Positions 7,353 to 16,174 of a DNA stretch of 48,227 bases are shown here, in pieces; position 1 is the stretch's first letter; the number at the start of each line of letters is the position of its first letter. Source of the stretch: Candidatus Omnitrophota bacterium. Lineage in GTDB: Bacteria; Omnitrophota; Gorgyraeia; Gygaellales; Profunditerraquicolaceae. Location of the stretch: positions 1 through 48,227 of the forward strand of contig VGKG01000008.1 of NCBI GenBank assembly GCA_016867115.1, in the 5' to 3' direction. Position numbers and translations under genes: made by a program. The notes under the pieces are model-generated. The model saw only the letters and a program-made list of their open reading frames with translations, had not been told where the DNA came from and did no database searches.

Positions 7353-9506
7353 CTAAACCTTGAAGGTGTTTTCCGGAAGCGCTATGCCTTTGATCCTGAT
7401 CTCATCCAGGAACGTAGGCACGAATCCGGTGGGCTGGAAGCTCCCGATGACGTTGCCCTGGGTATCGGTCCCGGTCTGCTTAAAGGTGAAAATATCCTGC
7501 AGGTTGATGTGCACCTCGTCCTTCATGCCGGTCAGCTCGGTGACCTGAATCACTTTACGGCTTCCGTCGGAAAGGCGCGCGGTATGCACGATCATATCAA
7601 GGGCTGAGGCGATCATCTCGCGGATAGCCCTGATGGGCAGCTCCACTCCGGACATCAGGATCATGGAGTCAAGGCGGGTTAAAACGTCCTGGGTGGAATT
7701 GGCGTGTATCGTGGTCATGGAGCCGTCGTGCCCCGTGTTCATGGCCTGGAGCATATCCAGGGTCTCTGCACCGCGGCACTCGCCGATGACGATCCGGTCG
7801 GGGCGCATCCTCAGGGAGTTGCGGAAGAGGTCGCGGATAGTGATGGCGCCCTTTCCTTCGATGTTTGGCGGGCGGGATTCAAGGCGCACCCAGTGCTCCT
7901 GCTTCAGGCGCAGTTCCGCGGCGTCTTCGATAGTGACGATGCGTTCGTTTGCCGGGATGAATGCTGAAAGGACATTCAAGACGGTGGTCTTTCCCGAACC
8001 CGTGCCTCCTGAGACGATGATATTCTTCCTGGTCATGATGCAGGCGCGCAGGAAATCGCTCATCTCCGGGGTCAGGCTGCTTAAGCGGATGAGGTCATCG
8101 ACATTGAGGCGCTCGCGGCCGAACTTACGGATGGTGAGCGTCGGCCCGGTAAGGGATAACGGCGGGATGATCGCATTCACGCGCGAGCCGTCGCGCAGGC
8201 GCGCATCCACCATAGGCACGGATTCGTCGATGTGCCGGCCCAGGGGCGCGATGATCCTCTCAATGACCTGGCGCACCTGGTCGTTAGAGATGAAACGCTT
8301 GGGGGTAAGGGTGATCTTGCCGCGCTTCTCGATATAGATCTGGTTCTTATTGTTCACCATGATATCCGAGATCTCAGAGTCATTGATCAGGTCTTCCAGC
8401 GGCCCGAAGCCTAAAGCCTCGTCCGAAATCTCTTTTACCAGGCGCTTACGCACCTCATAGGAAGCCAGGAAGACCCCGGTCTCTTCAGCCAGGGCATTGG
8501 CAATGGCGGTCTCGGTCTTTTCGCGGATCTCTTTTACCTTGACCGGGTCATTCATATCTATTTCCAGGTGCTTAAGGTCAAGTTTTTCAATGAGTTTCTG
8601 ATGCACGCGTTTTTTAAGCTCAATGATCTCGTCGGTCTCCTTCTCCGCCGCCTCTCCTTCTACAAAAGGCTGCTGCGTCAGTTGGAATTTTTCCCAAAAC
8701 TCCCCTTCCTTGACCAAAAGTGATTCTTCGGCAGAGGCGGCTATCTCCTGGCGCGCCAGGAAGAGGTCCTTTCTCGTCAACATATCTTTTTCCAGCTGCC
8801 GGATGGCCTTAGCAGAGCCGCTACCGGGGCTATCAATCACCAGCGGCACCCCGCGGTTTAAGGACATACCCACTACCTTTCCTTCCGAGGGCATGCGGCA
8901 GATAATCTCGCAGGGCACAGCCGCAGAGACCTCCTGCCAGCTCACTCCGCCCACGCTCTGGGAGCGGTTCAGGATGATCTTTACCATATTCAAAGGTATG
9001 CGCAGGGTCTGCAAAGTATCCAGCGCCCATTTGGTCTGATAAACCGATAAGACGTCGGGAGTGACTACAAGGAGGATAAGGTTGGTGTGGTTAAAGACGG
9101 CAAAGAGGGTCTCGGTAAAGGCCTTGCCGGTGTCTACGATGATAAAGTCATAATCGTTTTCCAGCCGGTTAAGCACGCTCTTGATCTTGGCCGCATCCAG
9201 ATATGATGCCTGGCGGGGGCTTAAGACCCCGGGCAGAAAATCTATCCCGTAATTCTCAAGGCGCAGGGCATAATCTTTCGGGGATACGCCTTCGGCATTC
9301 TTTTTGAGGCCTTCGGCAAAATCCAGCATGGACTTCTTAGGGGCTGCCCCCAGCATCCTGGCCATATCTCCGACTGCCAGGATATCCAGGTCAAGCAGCG
9401 CCACCCGCTTTCCGGCAAAGTGGCCCAGGTCCACGGCGAGGTTAGTGGCAAAAAAAGTCTTGCCCGTGCCTCCTTTGGTGCTGAATATCGCGATTGTGTT
9501 AGCCAT
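7353..9506 (-). CDS. CpaE/TadZ-CpaF/TadA fusion: Tad pilus localisation and secretion ATPase
   Basis: 717 residues in one frame. The N-terminal part (about 1-250) is a ParA/MinD-type ATPase with a deviant Walker A KGGTGKT (11-17), ALLDLDILAVGD and DFIIVDTGKAF, corresponding to CpaE/TadZ without its usual receiver domain. After a charged linker (about 260-300), the rest is a CpaF/TadA hexameric secretion ATPase: the N-terminal helical region, MVNNKNQIYIEKRGKI, Walker A GGTGSGKTT near residue 500, ASP/Walker B boxes with LRMRPDRIVIGECRG and the HANS motif. In most Tad systems these are two genes. The fusion would tie the polar localisation factor stoichiometrically to the motor. The motor normally drives Flp pilus assembly at the inner membrane with TadB/TadC, which are not in this window. 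Confidence 0.92.
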   Translation of the reverse strand: MANTIAIFSTKGGTGKTFFATNLAVDLGHFAGKRVALLDLDILAVGDMARMLGAAPKKSMLDFAEGLKKNAEGVSPKDYALRLENYGIDFLPGVLSPRQASYLDAAKIKSVLNRLENDYDFIIVDTGKAFTETLFAVFNHTNLILLVVTPDVLSVYQTKWALDTLQTLRIPLNMVKIILNRSQSVGGVSWQEVSAAVPCEIICRMPSEGKVVGMSLNRGVPLVIDSPGSGSAKAIRQLEKDMLTRKDLFLARQEIAASAEESLLVKEGEFWEKFQLTQQPFVEGEAAEKETDEIIELKKRVHQKLIEKLDLKHLEIDMNDPVKVKEIREKTETAIANALAEETGVFLASYEVRKRLVKEISDEALGFGPLEDLINDSEISDIMVNNKNQIYIEKRGKITLTPKRFISNDQVRQVIERIIAPLGRHIDESVPMVDARLRDGSRVNAIIPPLSLTGPTLTIRKFGRERLNVDDLIRLSSLTPEMSDFLRACIMTRKNIIVSGGTGSGKTTVLNVLSAFIPANERIVTIEDAAELRLKQEHWVRLESRPPNIEGKGAITIRDLFRNSLRMRPDRIVIGECRGAETLDMLQAMNTGHDGSMTTIHANSTQDVLTRLDSMILMSGVELPIRAIREMIASALDMIVHTARLSDGSRKVIQVTELTGMKDEVHINLQDIFTFKQTGTDTQGNVIGSFQPTGFVPTFLDEIRIKGIALPENTFKV

Positions 9507-9508
9507 TT

Positions 9509-11125
9509 CTAATTCAAGCGGTAGGTCACCGGGATTTCGATCCAGAGGTCCTTTGACTCTATGGTGGAGGGGAAAGGCGGATAAGAAGGCATGCTTTGGG
9601 CGATCTTTACCGCGTTGTCATCGAGCACCTTATGGCCCGATGAATCCTTGACCACTGCCTCAAGCAGCTGACCCTGATAGGAGAGGTGCAGGTAAAGTCT
9701 GACCGTCCCCTGAAAGCCCGCTTCTTTTGCCGCCACAGGATAGTTTAGATTGTCCAGGATCCTCTTCTGGATGACGCTGGCATAGCGGGTGACCGGATCA
9801 AGGGTGCTTTCGTCGACGATTATAGCCGGGGGCTGCACCTTTTTGATCTCGGCGCTCTTGGGCGGTGCATCCTTTGTCTCGGTGACGATGCGGGGAGTAA
9901 GGGTGATGAACAGTTCCGAATCCGTCAATTTATCGTACCCGCCGCCGGAGGTAGTAGTGCGCTTCCTGAAGAACACGCCCAGCACCGGCAGGTCAGCCAG
10001 CCACGGGAACTTGCGCAGGTCTTCCTGCGACCTCTGCTTGATCAGGCCGCCGATAGCCAGGGTCTCTCCGTCATCCATCCAGAGCTCGGTAGAGGCATTG
10101 CGTTTGGTAAAGGTGTAGGCTAAGGCATAGGCGGTGCTCACTGTCTCGCCGAGCTCCGAGACTTCTACTCCGAGATTGATATTTACGCGTTTATTGTCGT
10201 CTATGGTCGGCTTGATGTTCAGGATGATGCCGTATTCCTTATATTCTACGGTCCCTGGAGTGGCGGTCGTGCCGGGCACACCTCCTCCGGTCACGGTCGA
10301 GCTTAAGACCGGCACCTCTCCACCCACCAGGAGCCTGGCCTCTTTGCCGCTCTGGCAGGCCATGCGCGGGCGCGAAAGCACTCGCGCCTTTCCCTCCTGG
10401 ATCAGGAGGTCAAGCTTCCAGTTAAGATTGATGGCAGCGCGGGTCCATTTGTTCAGGGTAAAGACTTCGCCGAAGTTTGAGGGAATAGTGATCGGCTTTG
10501 AGACGTCAGTAAGTTTATATTCGATGCTGCCCGGCCAGGTAAAGCCGAGGGTGTCAGTGGCGCCCTTGTTCAGCTCCAGGACCTGGACATCTATCTCCAC
10601 TACCGCCTCTTCCTCCCTGACGGTTATTAGATCCGTGATGCTATCCTTCAATGTCCCCATGGCAGTGTAGATGCGGTCGCGGTCCGTCGCCTTTTTGATC
10701 GTACCCAGGAGCAGGACTCTGCCTTCATCCTCGTTTGCCTTGGTATATACCTTGTTATAGCCAAGCGGCACCAGGAGATTATTAATCCTCTCCTCTATCG
10801 CATAGATATCCTCCGCGAACACCTTTACCTGGACAGACTGCTCTCCGAAGGCATCCCAGAAGATCAGGCTGGTCGTGCCCGGGGATTTTCCGGCGATCAT
10901 GATCTCGCCTTCGGTGACGTCGCTGATGTCAGCGATCTCGGGCTTGCCGATGACTACGCGGGTGGGCGAACGGGTGGGGATGACCTTGGTCTCTCCGATG
11001 ACCATCCTCACCACCTCGGCAAAATCCTTATCCATCTGTTTTTCCGCCGAGACCAACAATGGGGCGTCAGAGAAACAAAAACTCATTAACAGGATCAGCC
11101 GTAAAATAGAGCGCAGGGTTTTCAG
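9509..11125 (-). CDS. cpaC: CpaC/RcpA-type secretin with C-terminal TonB-like domain; CTG start proposed
   Basis: 538 residues from the proposed start. The N-terminal pilus-secretin domain contains SPTRVVIGKPEIADISDV. A ring-building segment follows. The secretin beta domain (about 260-430) has VLSRPRMACQSGKEARLLVGGEVPV and ends LPVLGVFFRKR...LFITLTPRIV. The last ~85 residues are a TonB C-terminal-type domain: YPVAAKEAGFQGTVRLYL, VVKDSSGHKVLDDNA and SYPPFP...IPVTY. The first ATG (11086) cuts the signal peptide and has no ribosome site. A CTG at 11125, five bases after GAGGAGGT, restores a complete signal peptide (LKTLRSILRLILLMSFCFS). The protein would form the outer-membrane pore of the Tad pilus. 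The TonB-like tail is not standard for this family. Confidence 0.85.
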   Translation of the reverse strand: MKTLRSILRLILLMSFCFSDAPLLVSAEKQMDKDFAEVVRMVIGETKVIPTRSPTRVVIGKPEIADISDVTEGEIMIAGKSPGTTSLIFWDAFGEQSVQVKVFAEDIYAIEERINNLLVPLGYNKVYTKANEDEGRVLLLGTIKKATDRDRIYTAMGTLKDSITDLITVREEEAVVEIDVQVLELNKGATDTLGFTWPGSIEYKLTDVSKPITIPSNFGEVFTLNKWTRAAINLNWKLDLLIQEGKARVLSRPRMACQSGKEARLLVGGEVPVLSSTVTGGGVPGTTATPGTVEYKEYGIILNIKPTIDDNKRVNINLGVEVSELGETVSTAYALAYTFTKRNASTELWMDDGETLAIGGLIKQRSQEDLRKFPWLADLPVLGVFFRKRTTTSGGGYDKLTDSELFITLTPRIVTETKDAPPKSAEIKKVQPPAIIVDESTLDPVTRYASVIQKRILDNLNYPVAAKEAGFQGTVRLYLHLSYQGQLLEAVVKDSSGHKVLDDNAVKIAQSMPSYPPFPSTIESKDLWIEIPVTYRLN

Positions 11126-11143
11126 TTTGACCTCCTCGTTTGG

Positions 11144-12031
11144 CTATTTCAAATATTTATCTTCTCTCTGCAGCCCCCGGTAGATCTCAACCTTTTTACC
11201 GCTGGGCTGGTATTCTTCGATAGGGCCCTCTTCAGCCTCTCTGTATCTTTCCGGCATCACGGTGCGTAGCAGCGTATCCCAGCTGGCCGGGACCACCGGC
11301 TGCACGCTTGTATCCTGCGGCGAACGCAGGATGAGGCGGATCTTTCCCTGGTCCTGCACAAAGGCGATCAGGTTCGCCTCCTGGGGAGAAAGCGCCAGGG
11401 TGATGTCCGGAGACATGCTCTTTTCTTCCCTGCGCACTCCCATTGAGGGGCCGAATTCCTGGCCTACGGCCAGGACAGTTACATTCTGGAATAAAGGCAT
11501 GGTCGTCTGCTGCTGGACCGGTTTGCCTTCGGCGGAAGTGCCCGGCAGAGGCACAACGCCAACCACGTCTACGCGATCCATCGGCCGGATCATGCCGCCG
11601 ACTGAGGCGATATTATCTACGGTAACGGTGATGGCGCGTTTCCCTGGCGGGATCCTCATAGAAAGGGTCCCGACCTCGCCGACCACCGTCAGTTTATTCA
11701 GCTGGATCTGCTCGCCCTGCGCAACCGGGGCCATCAGCACCTTGCCGATCACGCGCCCGGGTTCATTTGTCGCCGCAGGCTGGATCTGGCTTTTATGAGC
11801 CTTGGCCATCTGCAGCATACTTTCATCCAAAACCGTACCGGCAGGAAGGTCTCTGCCTGCTACGATCACGGTCACGGCTTCCTTTTCGCCCTTCTGAGCG
11901 CGCTTACGCGCCTCTTCGGTCTGCTGGGCAAGATATGAGTTGATCAAAAACATGGCTAATATGCCTGCCGCAGCCGCAATAATCAGAGGGATGAACTTTT
12001 TGGGGATAGGCGGTAATAATTTTTTCTCCAT
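11144..12031 (-). CDS. cpaB: Flp pilus assembly protein CpaB/RcpC
   Basis: 295 residues. A single N-terminal transmembrane helix (FIPLIIAAAAGILAMFLI) is followed by a SAF domain (VIVAGRDLPAGTVLDESML, about residues 50-110) and the RcpC/CpaB core (MRIPPGKRAITVTVDNIASV, then GMIRPMDRVDVVGV). CpaB is a periplasmic Tad component thought to gate or stabilise the secretin, and SAF domains are carbohydrate-binding-like. The start ATG directly follows the TAA of the upstream parvulin gene (TAAATG), indicating tight co-translation. The secretin gene follows 18 bp downstream of its stop. Confidence 0.9.
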   Translation of the reverse strand: MEKKLLPPIPKKFIPLIIAAAAGILAMFLINSYLAQQTEEARKRAQKGEKEAVTVIVAGRDLPAGTVLDESMLQMAKAHKSQIQPAATNEPGRVIGKVLMAPVAQGEQIQLNKLTVVGEVGTLSMRIPPGKRAITVTVDNIASVGGMIRPMDRVDVVGVVPLPGTSAEGKPVQQQTTMPLFQNVTVLAVGQEFGPSMGVRREEKSMSPDITLALSPQEANLIAFVQDQGKIRLILRSPQDTSVQPVVPASWDTLLRTVMPERYREAEEGPIEEYQPSGKKVEIYRGLQREDKYLK

Positions 12032-12964
12032 TTAATCTACCTTTCCTTCGTAAATTTCAACCTTGGTTTGCCCGGCTAATTTATCGGCGAGGTTTTTGAT
12101 GGCATTCTGCTGTTTTTCAAACAAGAGCCAGCTCTTGATGTTTTCCCAGAGCTCGGAAAGGGATTTCGGCGCGGACTGCTTTATGTCCTCGACCTTCACG
12201 ATATAATAGCCGTCCGGGCCCTTGAATATGCTGCTTACTGCGCCCTTTTCTAAGGACGGCGAAAAGGCCATTTCATAGAACTTGTTGGGGCGGATCTGTT
12301 TTTCCGGCTGCCACTCATAAGCGATGTAACCCAGATCCCCGCCCTTGGGGGCAGTTGAGGCCTTTGAGTTCTGCTTGGCCAGCGTAGTAAAATCCGCGCC
12401 CTTAAGAAGCTCGATATAGACCTGCTTGGCCCCTTCTTCCGTCGGAGTCATGATCTCAAGGACTTTTCTCTGCTCCGGTTCCTTCAGGGCATCTTTATTC
12501 TGATTGTAAAAGTCCTCGATCTCTTTGGAGCTGACATCGATCTTCTCGATCTCTTCGCGCAGAAGTTCGGTCACCAGAAGCGAGATCTTATAGGTCTCGA
12601 TGGCTTTCTGGATATCGGGCTTCCTGTCCAGGCCGCGGCCCAGCGCCTCCTGGTAAAGGATGTATTTACGCACCACGTCGTTTTTCAGGTAGCTGACCTT
12701 CTGGTCGCGGGCATCGATCTTGTCCTGGGGCCGGCCCTGCGCAGCGACGAGGGCATTGAAGCTTTCGATCTCTTTGTCTAAGTCATCTTTGGTCACATAG
12801 AAGTTCCCCACCCTGGCGACCACCGTACCCATCGGAGGCATGGGTGCCGTCACCTGCTGTTTCGGCTTGGGCTTAAGCCCTTGCAAAAAAGGAAGGTTGT
12901 CGCATCCGGCAAATATTAAAGCTACGATAAAGACTACGGGGATCATGTTGCTAAACTTCTTCAT
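12032..12964 (-). CDS. Parvulin-type peptidyl-prolyl isomerase lipoprotein (SurA/PrsA-like)
   Basis: 310 residues. A lipoprotein signal peptide with lipobox IFAGC (Cys20) leads into a SurA-N-like helical chaperone region (about 50-155, VTKDDLDKEIESF and QKAIETYKISLLVTELL). A single parvulin rotamase domain spans about 160-265 (REPEQRKVLEIM region, SKASTAPKGGDLGYI, DGYYIVKVEDI). It probably works in the periplasm as a membrane-tethered folding factor. Its position directly upstream of cpaB and the secretin suggests that its clients are Tad envelope components. Start ATG at 12964 preceded by AAGGAGG. Confidence 0.87.
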   Translation of the reverse strand: MKKFSNMIPVVFIVALIFAGCDNLPFLQGLKPKPKQQVTAPMPPMGTVVARVGNFYVTKDDLDKEIESFNALVAAQGRPQDKIDARDQKVSYLKNDVVRKYILYQEALGRGLDRKPDIQKAIETYKISLLVTELLREEIEKIDVSSKEIEDFYNQNKDALKEPEQRKVLEIMTPTEEGAKQVYIELLKGADFTTLAKQNSKASTAPKGGDLGYIAYEWQPEKQIRPNKFYEMAFSPSLEKGAVSSIFKGPDGYYIVKVEDIKQSAPKSLSELWENIKSWLLFEKQQNAIKNLADKLAGQTKVEIYEGKVD

Positions 12965-12992
12965 CTTGCCTCCTTAAAGTGGTTTAAAAAGA

Positions 12993-13235
12993 TTATTCCT
13001 TCTTGATCTCGTTGATGATATTGATCAAAAGGTCCGCGATCTTGGCGATGATGTAAAGAAAGCTGAAAAAGAAGAAAAACCCGACCAGGGTCAGGAGCCC
13101 CTTCCAGCGCGGTTCGCCCGGCACAAGGCCTAAAAATATCCCGATGCCGCCGATAAACCCGAATAACAAAAAAATCCAGGCAGCAATCTTTACGACTGCG
13201 CTGGATGTCTTCAAAAATCCCAAATGTTCGCGCAT
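12993..13235 (-). CDS. Small membrane protein, unknown function
   Basis: 80 residues with two hydrophobic helices (AAWIFLLFGFIGGIGIFLGLV and LLTLVGFFFFFSFLYIIAKI) separated by a short PGEPRWKG loop. It is hydrophilic at both ends. A clear AAGGAGA ribosome site lies six bases before ATG 13235. It is the first gene of the run leading into the parvulin and Tad genes, with 28 bp to the next gene. No family is recognised. The layout suits a small inner-membrane accessory protein of the pilus operon. Confidence 0.7.
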   Translation of the reverse strand: MREHLGFLKTSSAVVKIAAWIFLLFGFIGGIGIFLGLVPGEPRWKGLLTLVGFFFFFSFLYIIAKIADLLINIINEIKKE

Positions 13236-13319
13236 CTGGCTCTCCTTAAAAATTTTACTTATTATATTTTTTTATCATAAATTAGAAAAAATGCAAGGGA
13301 ATTCTTAATTTTTTGCTCT

Positions 13320-15515
13320 TTACCTAACCCCAAGCAGCCGACGGGATTTTTCGATATGCGCATGCGCCACCCTGCGCGATTTTCCGTCCCCGGACCTGTT
13401 CGCCTGCTTAAAAAGCGCTTCGGCGTAGCGGTAGTGATAACCGGCGGTTTCCGGGTCAAGCGCAACCGCCTTTGCCAGGGCCCTGACCGCTTCATCCGGC
13501 CTTTTTTCTTTAAGATAAATGCCCCCCAGATAGAAGTAAGGAGGCGCATAATGCGGATCGATCCGGATCGCCTTCTCTAACGCCTTTAGGGCGAGCAAAT
13601 TGTCCTTTAATTTAGTCAGGCAATAGCCCAGTTCTGTCAGGACCTCGGTGTTATCCGGCCGGATGAGGAGCGCGTTCCTTAAGCTGACCATCGCCTGGGG
13701 ATAGTTTTTCTTGCGCAGGGCCACTTCTCCAAGCAGCGCGTACGCCTCGAAACAGCTGGGGAGGATCTTAAGGGCCTCCTTTGCTTCGGCAGCCGCCAGT
13801 TCATCCTCCTTCAGGAGAAAGAAGAGCTGGGCGCGCCGCACATACGGCGCCGGAAAGACCCCCCTGAGGCCGATGCTCTTCAGGTCCGCCTGCGGGACAG
13901 AATATTTTTTCAGGTCCAGGGCATAACTTTTAATGAGCTCCTTATTCTGAGGAACGTCTCGGGCAAAGACTATCCCATAGGCGTCGAAAAACACCAGCTT
14001 CCACCCGGGGTCATGATAAATGTAGCGCAGGATCCTGGGGATACTGCTTCCCGAAAAAAGGCTGAAGATGCAGGAATTGATCCTGTAACGCGAGACTACT
14101 TCCTTAAAGAGCTCTTTATTTCCGGAGATGACCTTGCGGTATTGGCTGAAAAACTCATGTCCATATGCTTCGGTCCTTCCGTCGATAAAGACGCGCACCG
14201 CCGGGTAACCCCTTCCGATCAGGTAAGAGCCGGAATTAAAATCGTTAAAGATGTTTGCGGAGGGCCTTTTCTCCAGGATAAAATCTACGGCCCTCCTGGG
14301 GAAGTAGGTGTCATCGGTGCCGAAGAGCGTACTTTTATACTGCCCGGCGTCAAAGTCATAGGCCACGGCTAAAAGCCGGGACTGAATGGCCGGTATTGCC
14401 CAGATGATGAAGGCCAGGCAAAGCAGAGGGCGCAAAAGAAAATATGCCCTCATTCGCTTATCCTCTATCCGGCCGGGATCTTCGGGTAGGGGCTTGAAAC
14501 TGATAAAGGAAGAAATGAGCGCGTACATAATAAAGGAAAAGAAGGCGACATTGCGTACCTTTAAGGAAAGCGGAAAGAAGACCGCCAACAGCATCAGCTG
14601 CGTAAGAGCGAGTTTCTTGAAGCGCGCTATCGCCGCTGCCAGGCAGAGGGCGATCAGGAGATAATACGGATTGGCCCAGGAGGGCTTTATCATGGAAAAA
14701 GTGGGCCGCAGCTCCTGGATGTATTTGAAGGCCAGGGATGTCCTTCCCGAGACGACCTCACCGAGGACAAAGAGGGGATAAAGCGCACCCTTTAATCCGG
14801 CGGGATTAAACAGGGATACCAGAATACTGAAAAGGAAGATGATTTTTAAGCGGCGGTATGCCCTGTCGGAGAGGGCAGAGTTTTCTTTCAGGCCTTGCGG
14901 CAGCAGCTTTAAATTACGGCGCAGGAACTCCGCGGCGATAAAGATAAGGATCAAAAGCGGGCCGAGAAAAAAGTAGCCGTGGATATTCACCCAGAGAAGC
15001 TGCGCCGGAAGGATCAGGTACGCCGCCCTGCCCTCCAAGCAGAACATCAGGATATAGAGGAAGGCGGAAAAAAAGAGGAGGCTGAAGATCTCCGGCCGGA
15101 TATTGAACCTGGTAATGCTGGCATAGGCGGCCAGAAGCAACAATAGCGCCGCTTCCGGATAGGAGCGCAGGGAACGCTTCCCTAAGGAAAAAAGGATAAA
15201 AAAAGCGAAAAATAGGACCAGCCCCTCAAGAAAAATCAGTCCGTTGGCCTGCCATCGGGAATAGACCCCGTAGACCAGCACCTGAAATAGCCATTCATGG
15301 TCTACCCAGGGTTTACCCTGGATGGTATAGGAAAAGATCTCCTGCGTGGGCACGGCTCTATTTTGTAGAATTACCTCGCCCGCCTTCAGATGCAGCCAGA
15401 TGTCCAGGTCAAAGATCGCTTTTTGCGTCAGCGCAAAAATCAGGCAGAATACTCCGGCGACCACCAGAATCCCTAAGAACATATCGAGGAAAGGCAGGGC
15501 TTTGCGCAGGTTCAT
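13320..15515 (-). CDS. Polytopic membrane protein with C-terminal TPR repeats
   Basis: 731 residues. The first ~400 hold about ten hydrophobic helices, beginning MFLGILVVAGVFCLIFAL. The first loop carries the conserved-looking DLDIWLHLKAGEVILQN and YTIQGKPWVDHEWLFQVL. This resembles GT-C-like membrane proteins of unknown activity, where acidic residues in the first loop are typical. A soluble segment with FNDFNSGSYLIGRGYPAVRVFIDGRTEAYG follows. At about 590-720 there are three to four TPRs (YALLGEVALRKKNYPQAMVS, LTELGYCLTKLKDNLLALKA). A transferase or glycan-linked role is possible but unproven. Its start overlaps the stop of the upstream gene by 4 bp (ATGA). Confidence 0.75.
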   Translation of the reverse strand: MNLRKALPFLDMFLGILVVAGVFCLIFALTQKAIFDLDIWLHLKAGEVILQNRAVPTQEIFSYTIQGKPWVDHEWLFQVLVYGVYSRWQANGLIFLEGLVLFFAFFILFSLGKRSLRSYPEAALLLLLAAYASITRFNIRPEIFSLLFFSAFLYILMFCLEGRAAYLILPAQLLWVNIHGYFFLGPLLILIFIAAEFLRRNLKLLPQGLKENSALSDRAYRRLKIIFLFSILVSLFNPAGLKGALYPLFVLGEVVSGRTSLAFKYIQELRPTFSMIKPSWANPYYLLIALCLAAAIARFKKLALTQLMLLAVFFPLSLKVRNVAFFSFIMYALISSFISFKPLPEDPGRIEDKRMRAYFLLRPLLCLAFIIWAIPAIQSRLLAVAYDFDAGQYKSTLFGTDDTYFPRRAVDFILEKRPSANIFNDFNSGSYLIGRGYPAVRVFIDGRTEAYGHEFFSQYRKVISGNKELFKEVVSRYRINSCIFSLFSGSSIPRILRYIYHDPGWKLVFFDAYGIVFARDVPQNKELIKSYALDLKKYSVPQADLKSIGLRGVFPAPYVRRAQLFFLLKEDELAAAEAKEALKILPSCFEAYALLGEVALRKKNYPQAMVSLRNALLIRPDNTEVLTELGYCLTKLKDNLLALKALEKAIRIDPHYAPPYFYLGGIYLKEKRPDEAVRALAKAVALDPETAGYHYRYAEALFKQANRSGDGKSRRVAHAHIEKSRRLLGVR

Positions 15516-15958
15516 TTTTGTCTTTTCCGGGGAAGGCTTATGGAGAATAGGACGTCCCTTCTCTCTCCGAAATATTCTTTCACTTTCGGACGGGTAAAAT
15601 AAAAGATGAGCAGGGCATGATAGAGGATAGAGATAAGATTCTTGGCGCCCGAGGGAATAGCGGTCTCAAGCGCTCCGGAGAGGGAGATGATCCGGCCGAA
15701 GATCAGGATCTTGCTGAAGATGACGATGGTGGAAAAGAAAAGCAGCAGGTGATAACTGTGGAGGCTCTGCCTCAGGATGCCGATGCCCAGGCCCAGAGAG
15801 GTCATAGAGGTGGTCAGGACGAAAATGAGGACTTCCGCGGGCTTTGCGGATTTTCCGGAAATCAGGCTGATGGTTACGGCAATGAGAGTGAGGGCGCCGA
15901 TAAGGACTTCGGTTGCGCCAAAAAGAACCACTCCCCAGTCAGTCTTTTGAGCAGGCAT
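15512..15958 (-). CDS. Four-helix membrane protein, unknown function
   Basis: 148 residues with four predicted transmembrane helices (VLFGATEVLIGALTLIAVTI, VLIFVLTTSMTSLGLGIGIL, LLLFFSTIVIFSKILIFG, LISILYHALLIFYF) and a basic tail. It overlaps the next gene by 4 bp. Its ATG is only 4 bp from the 3' CCA of tRNA-Glu upstream, and no ribosome-binding site is visible. It may be read from the same transcript as the tRNA, or its true start may lie further in. No family recognised. Confidence 0.65.
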   Translation of the reverse strand: MPAQKTDWGVVLFGATEVLIGALTLIAVTISLISGKSAKPAEVLIFVLTTSMTSLGLGIGILRQSLHSYHLLLFFSTIVIFSKILIFGRIISLSGALETAIPSGAKNLISILYHALLIFYFTRPKVKEYFGERRDVLFSISLPRKRQK

Positions 15959-15962
15959 ATTT

Positions 15963-16040
15963 TGGTAGCGCTAACGGGATTTGAACCCGTGTTTAGAGCT
16001 TGAGAAGCTCGCGTCCTAGACCAGGCTAGACGATAGCGCC
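15963..16040 (-). tRNA. tRNA-Glu (CTC anticodon), CCA encoded
   Basis: Read on the minus strand, a full cloverleaf is seen. Acceptor GGCGCTA pairs with TAGCGCT (G1 with U72). The D arm is GTCT...GGAC, the anticodon loop TTCTCAA gives CTC, and the T arm CGGGTTCGAATCCCG ends in ACCA. A promoter lies upstream at 16102-16129. Confidence 0.93.
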
Positions 16041-16101
16041 ATTTAAACCTTGAATCCGATTTATATCTAAATCTTTAAAAACAGAAATCCGTCGTAAAAT
16101 C

Positions 16102-16129
16102 ATTCTACTATACCGGCGCTCTTAGTCAA
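16102..16129 (-). promoter_or_regulatory. Probable promoter of tRNA-Glu
   Basis: On the minus strand TTGACT (16129-16124), a 16-bp spacer and TAGAAT (16107-16102), about 60 bp before the mature tRNA 5' end. Confidence 0.55.
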
Positions 16130-16137
16130 TAATTTTA

Positions 16138-16166
16138 TTGCTAACTTTTTGATTTCGTGTTTTAAT
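16138..16166 (+). promoter_or_regulatory. Possible promoter of the FIST-kinase-regulator operon
   Basis: TTGCTA (16138-16143), a 17-bp spacer, then TTTAAT (16161-16166). Transcription would begin within a base or two of the ATG at 16175, so the mRNA may be leaderless. No clear ribosome-binding site is present. Confidence 0.4.
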
Positions 16167-16174
16167 AAAGCGCG

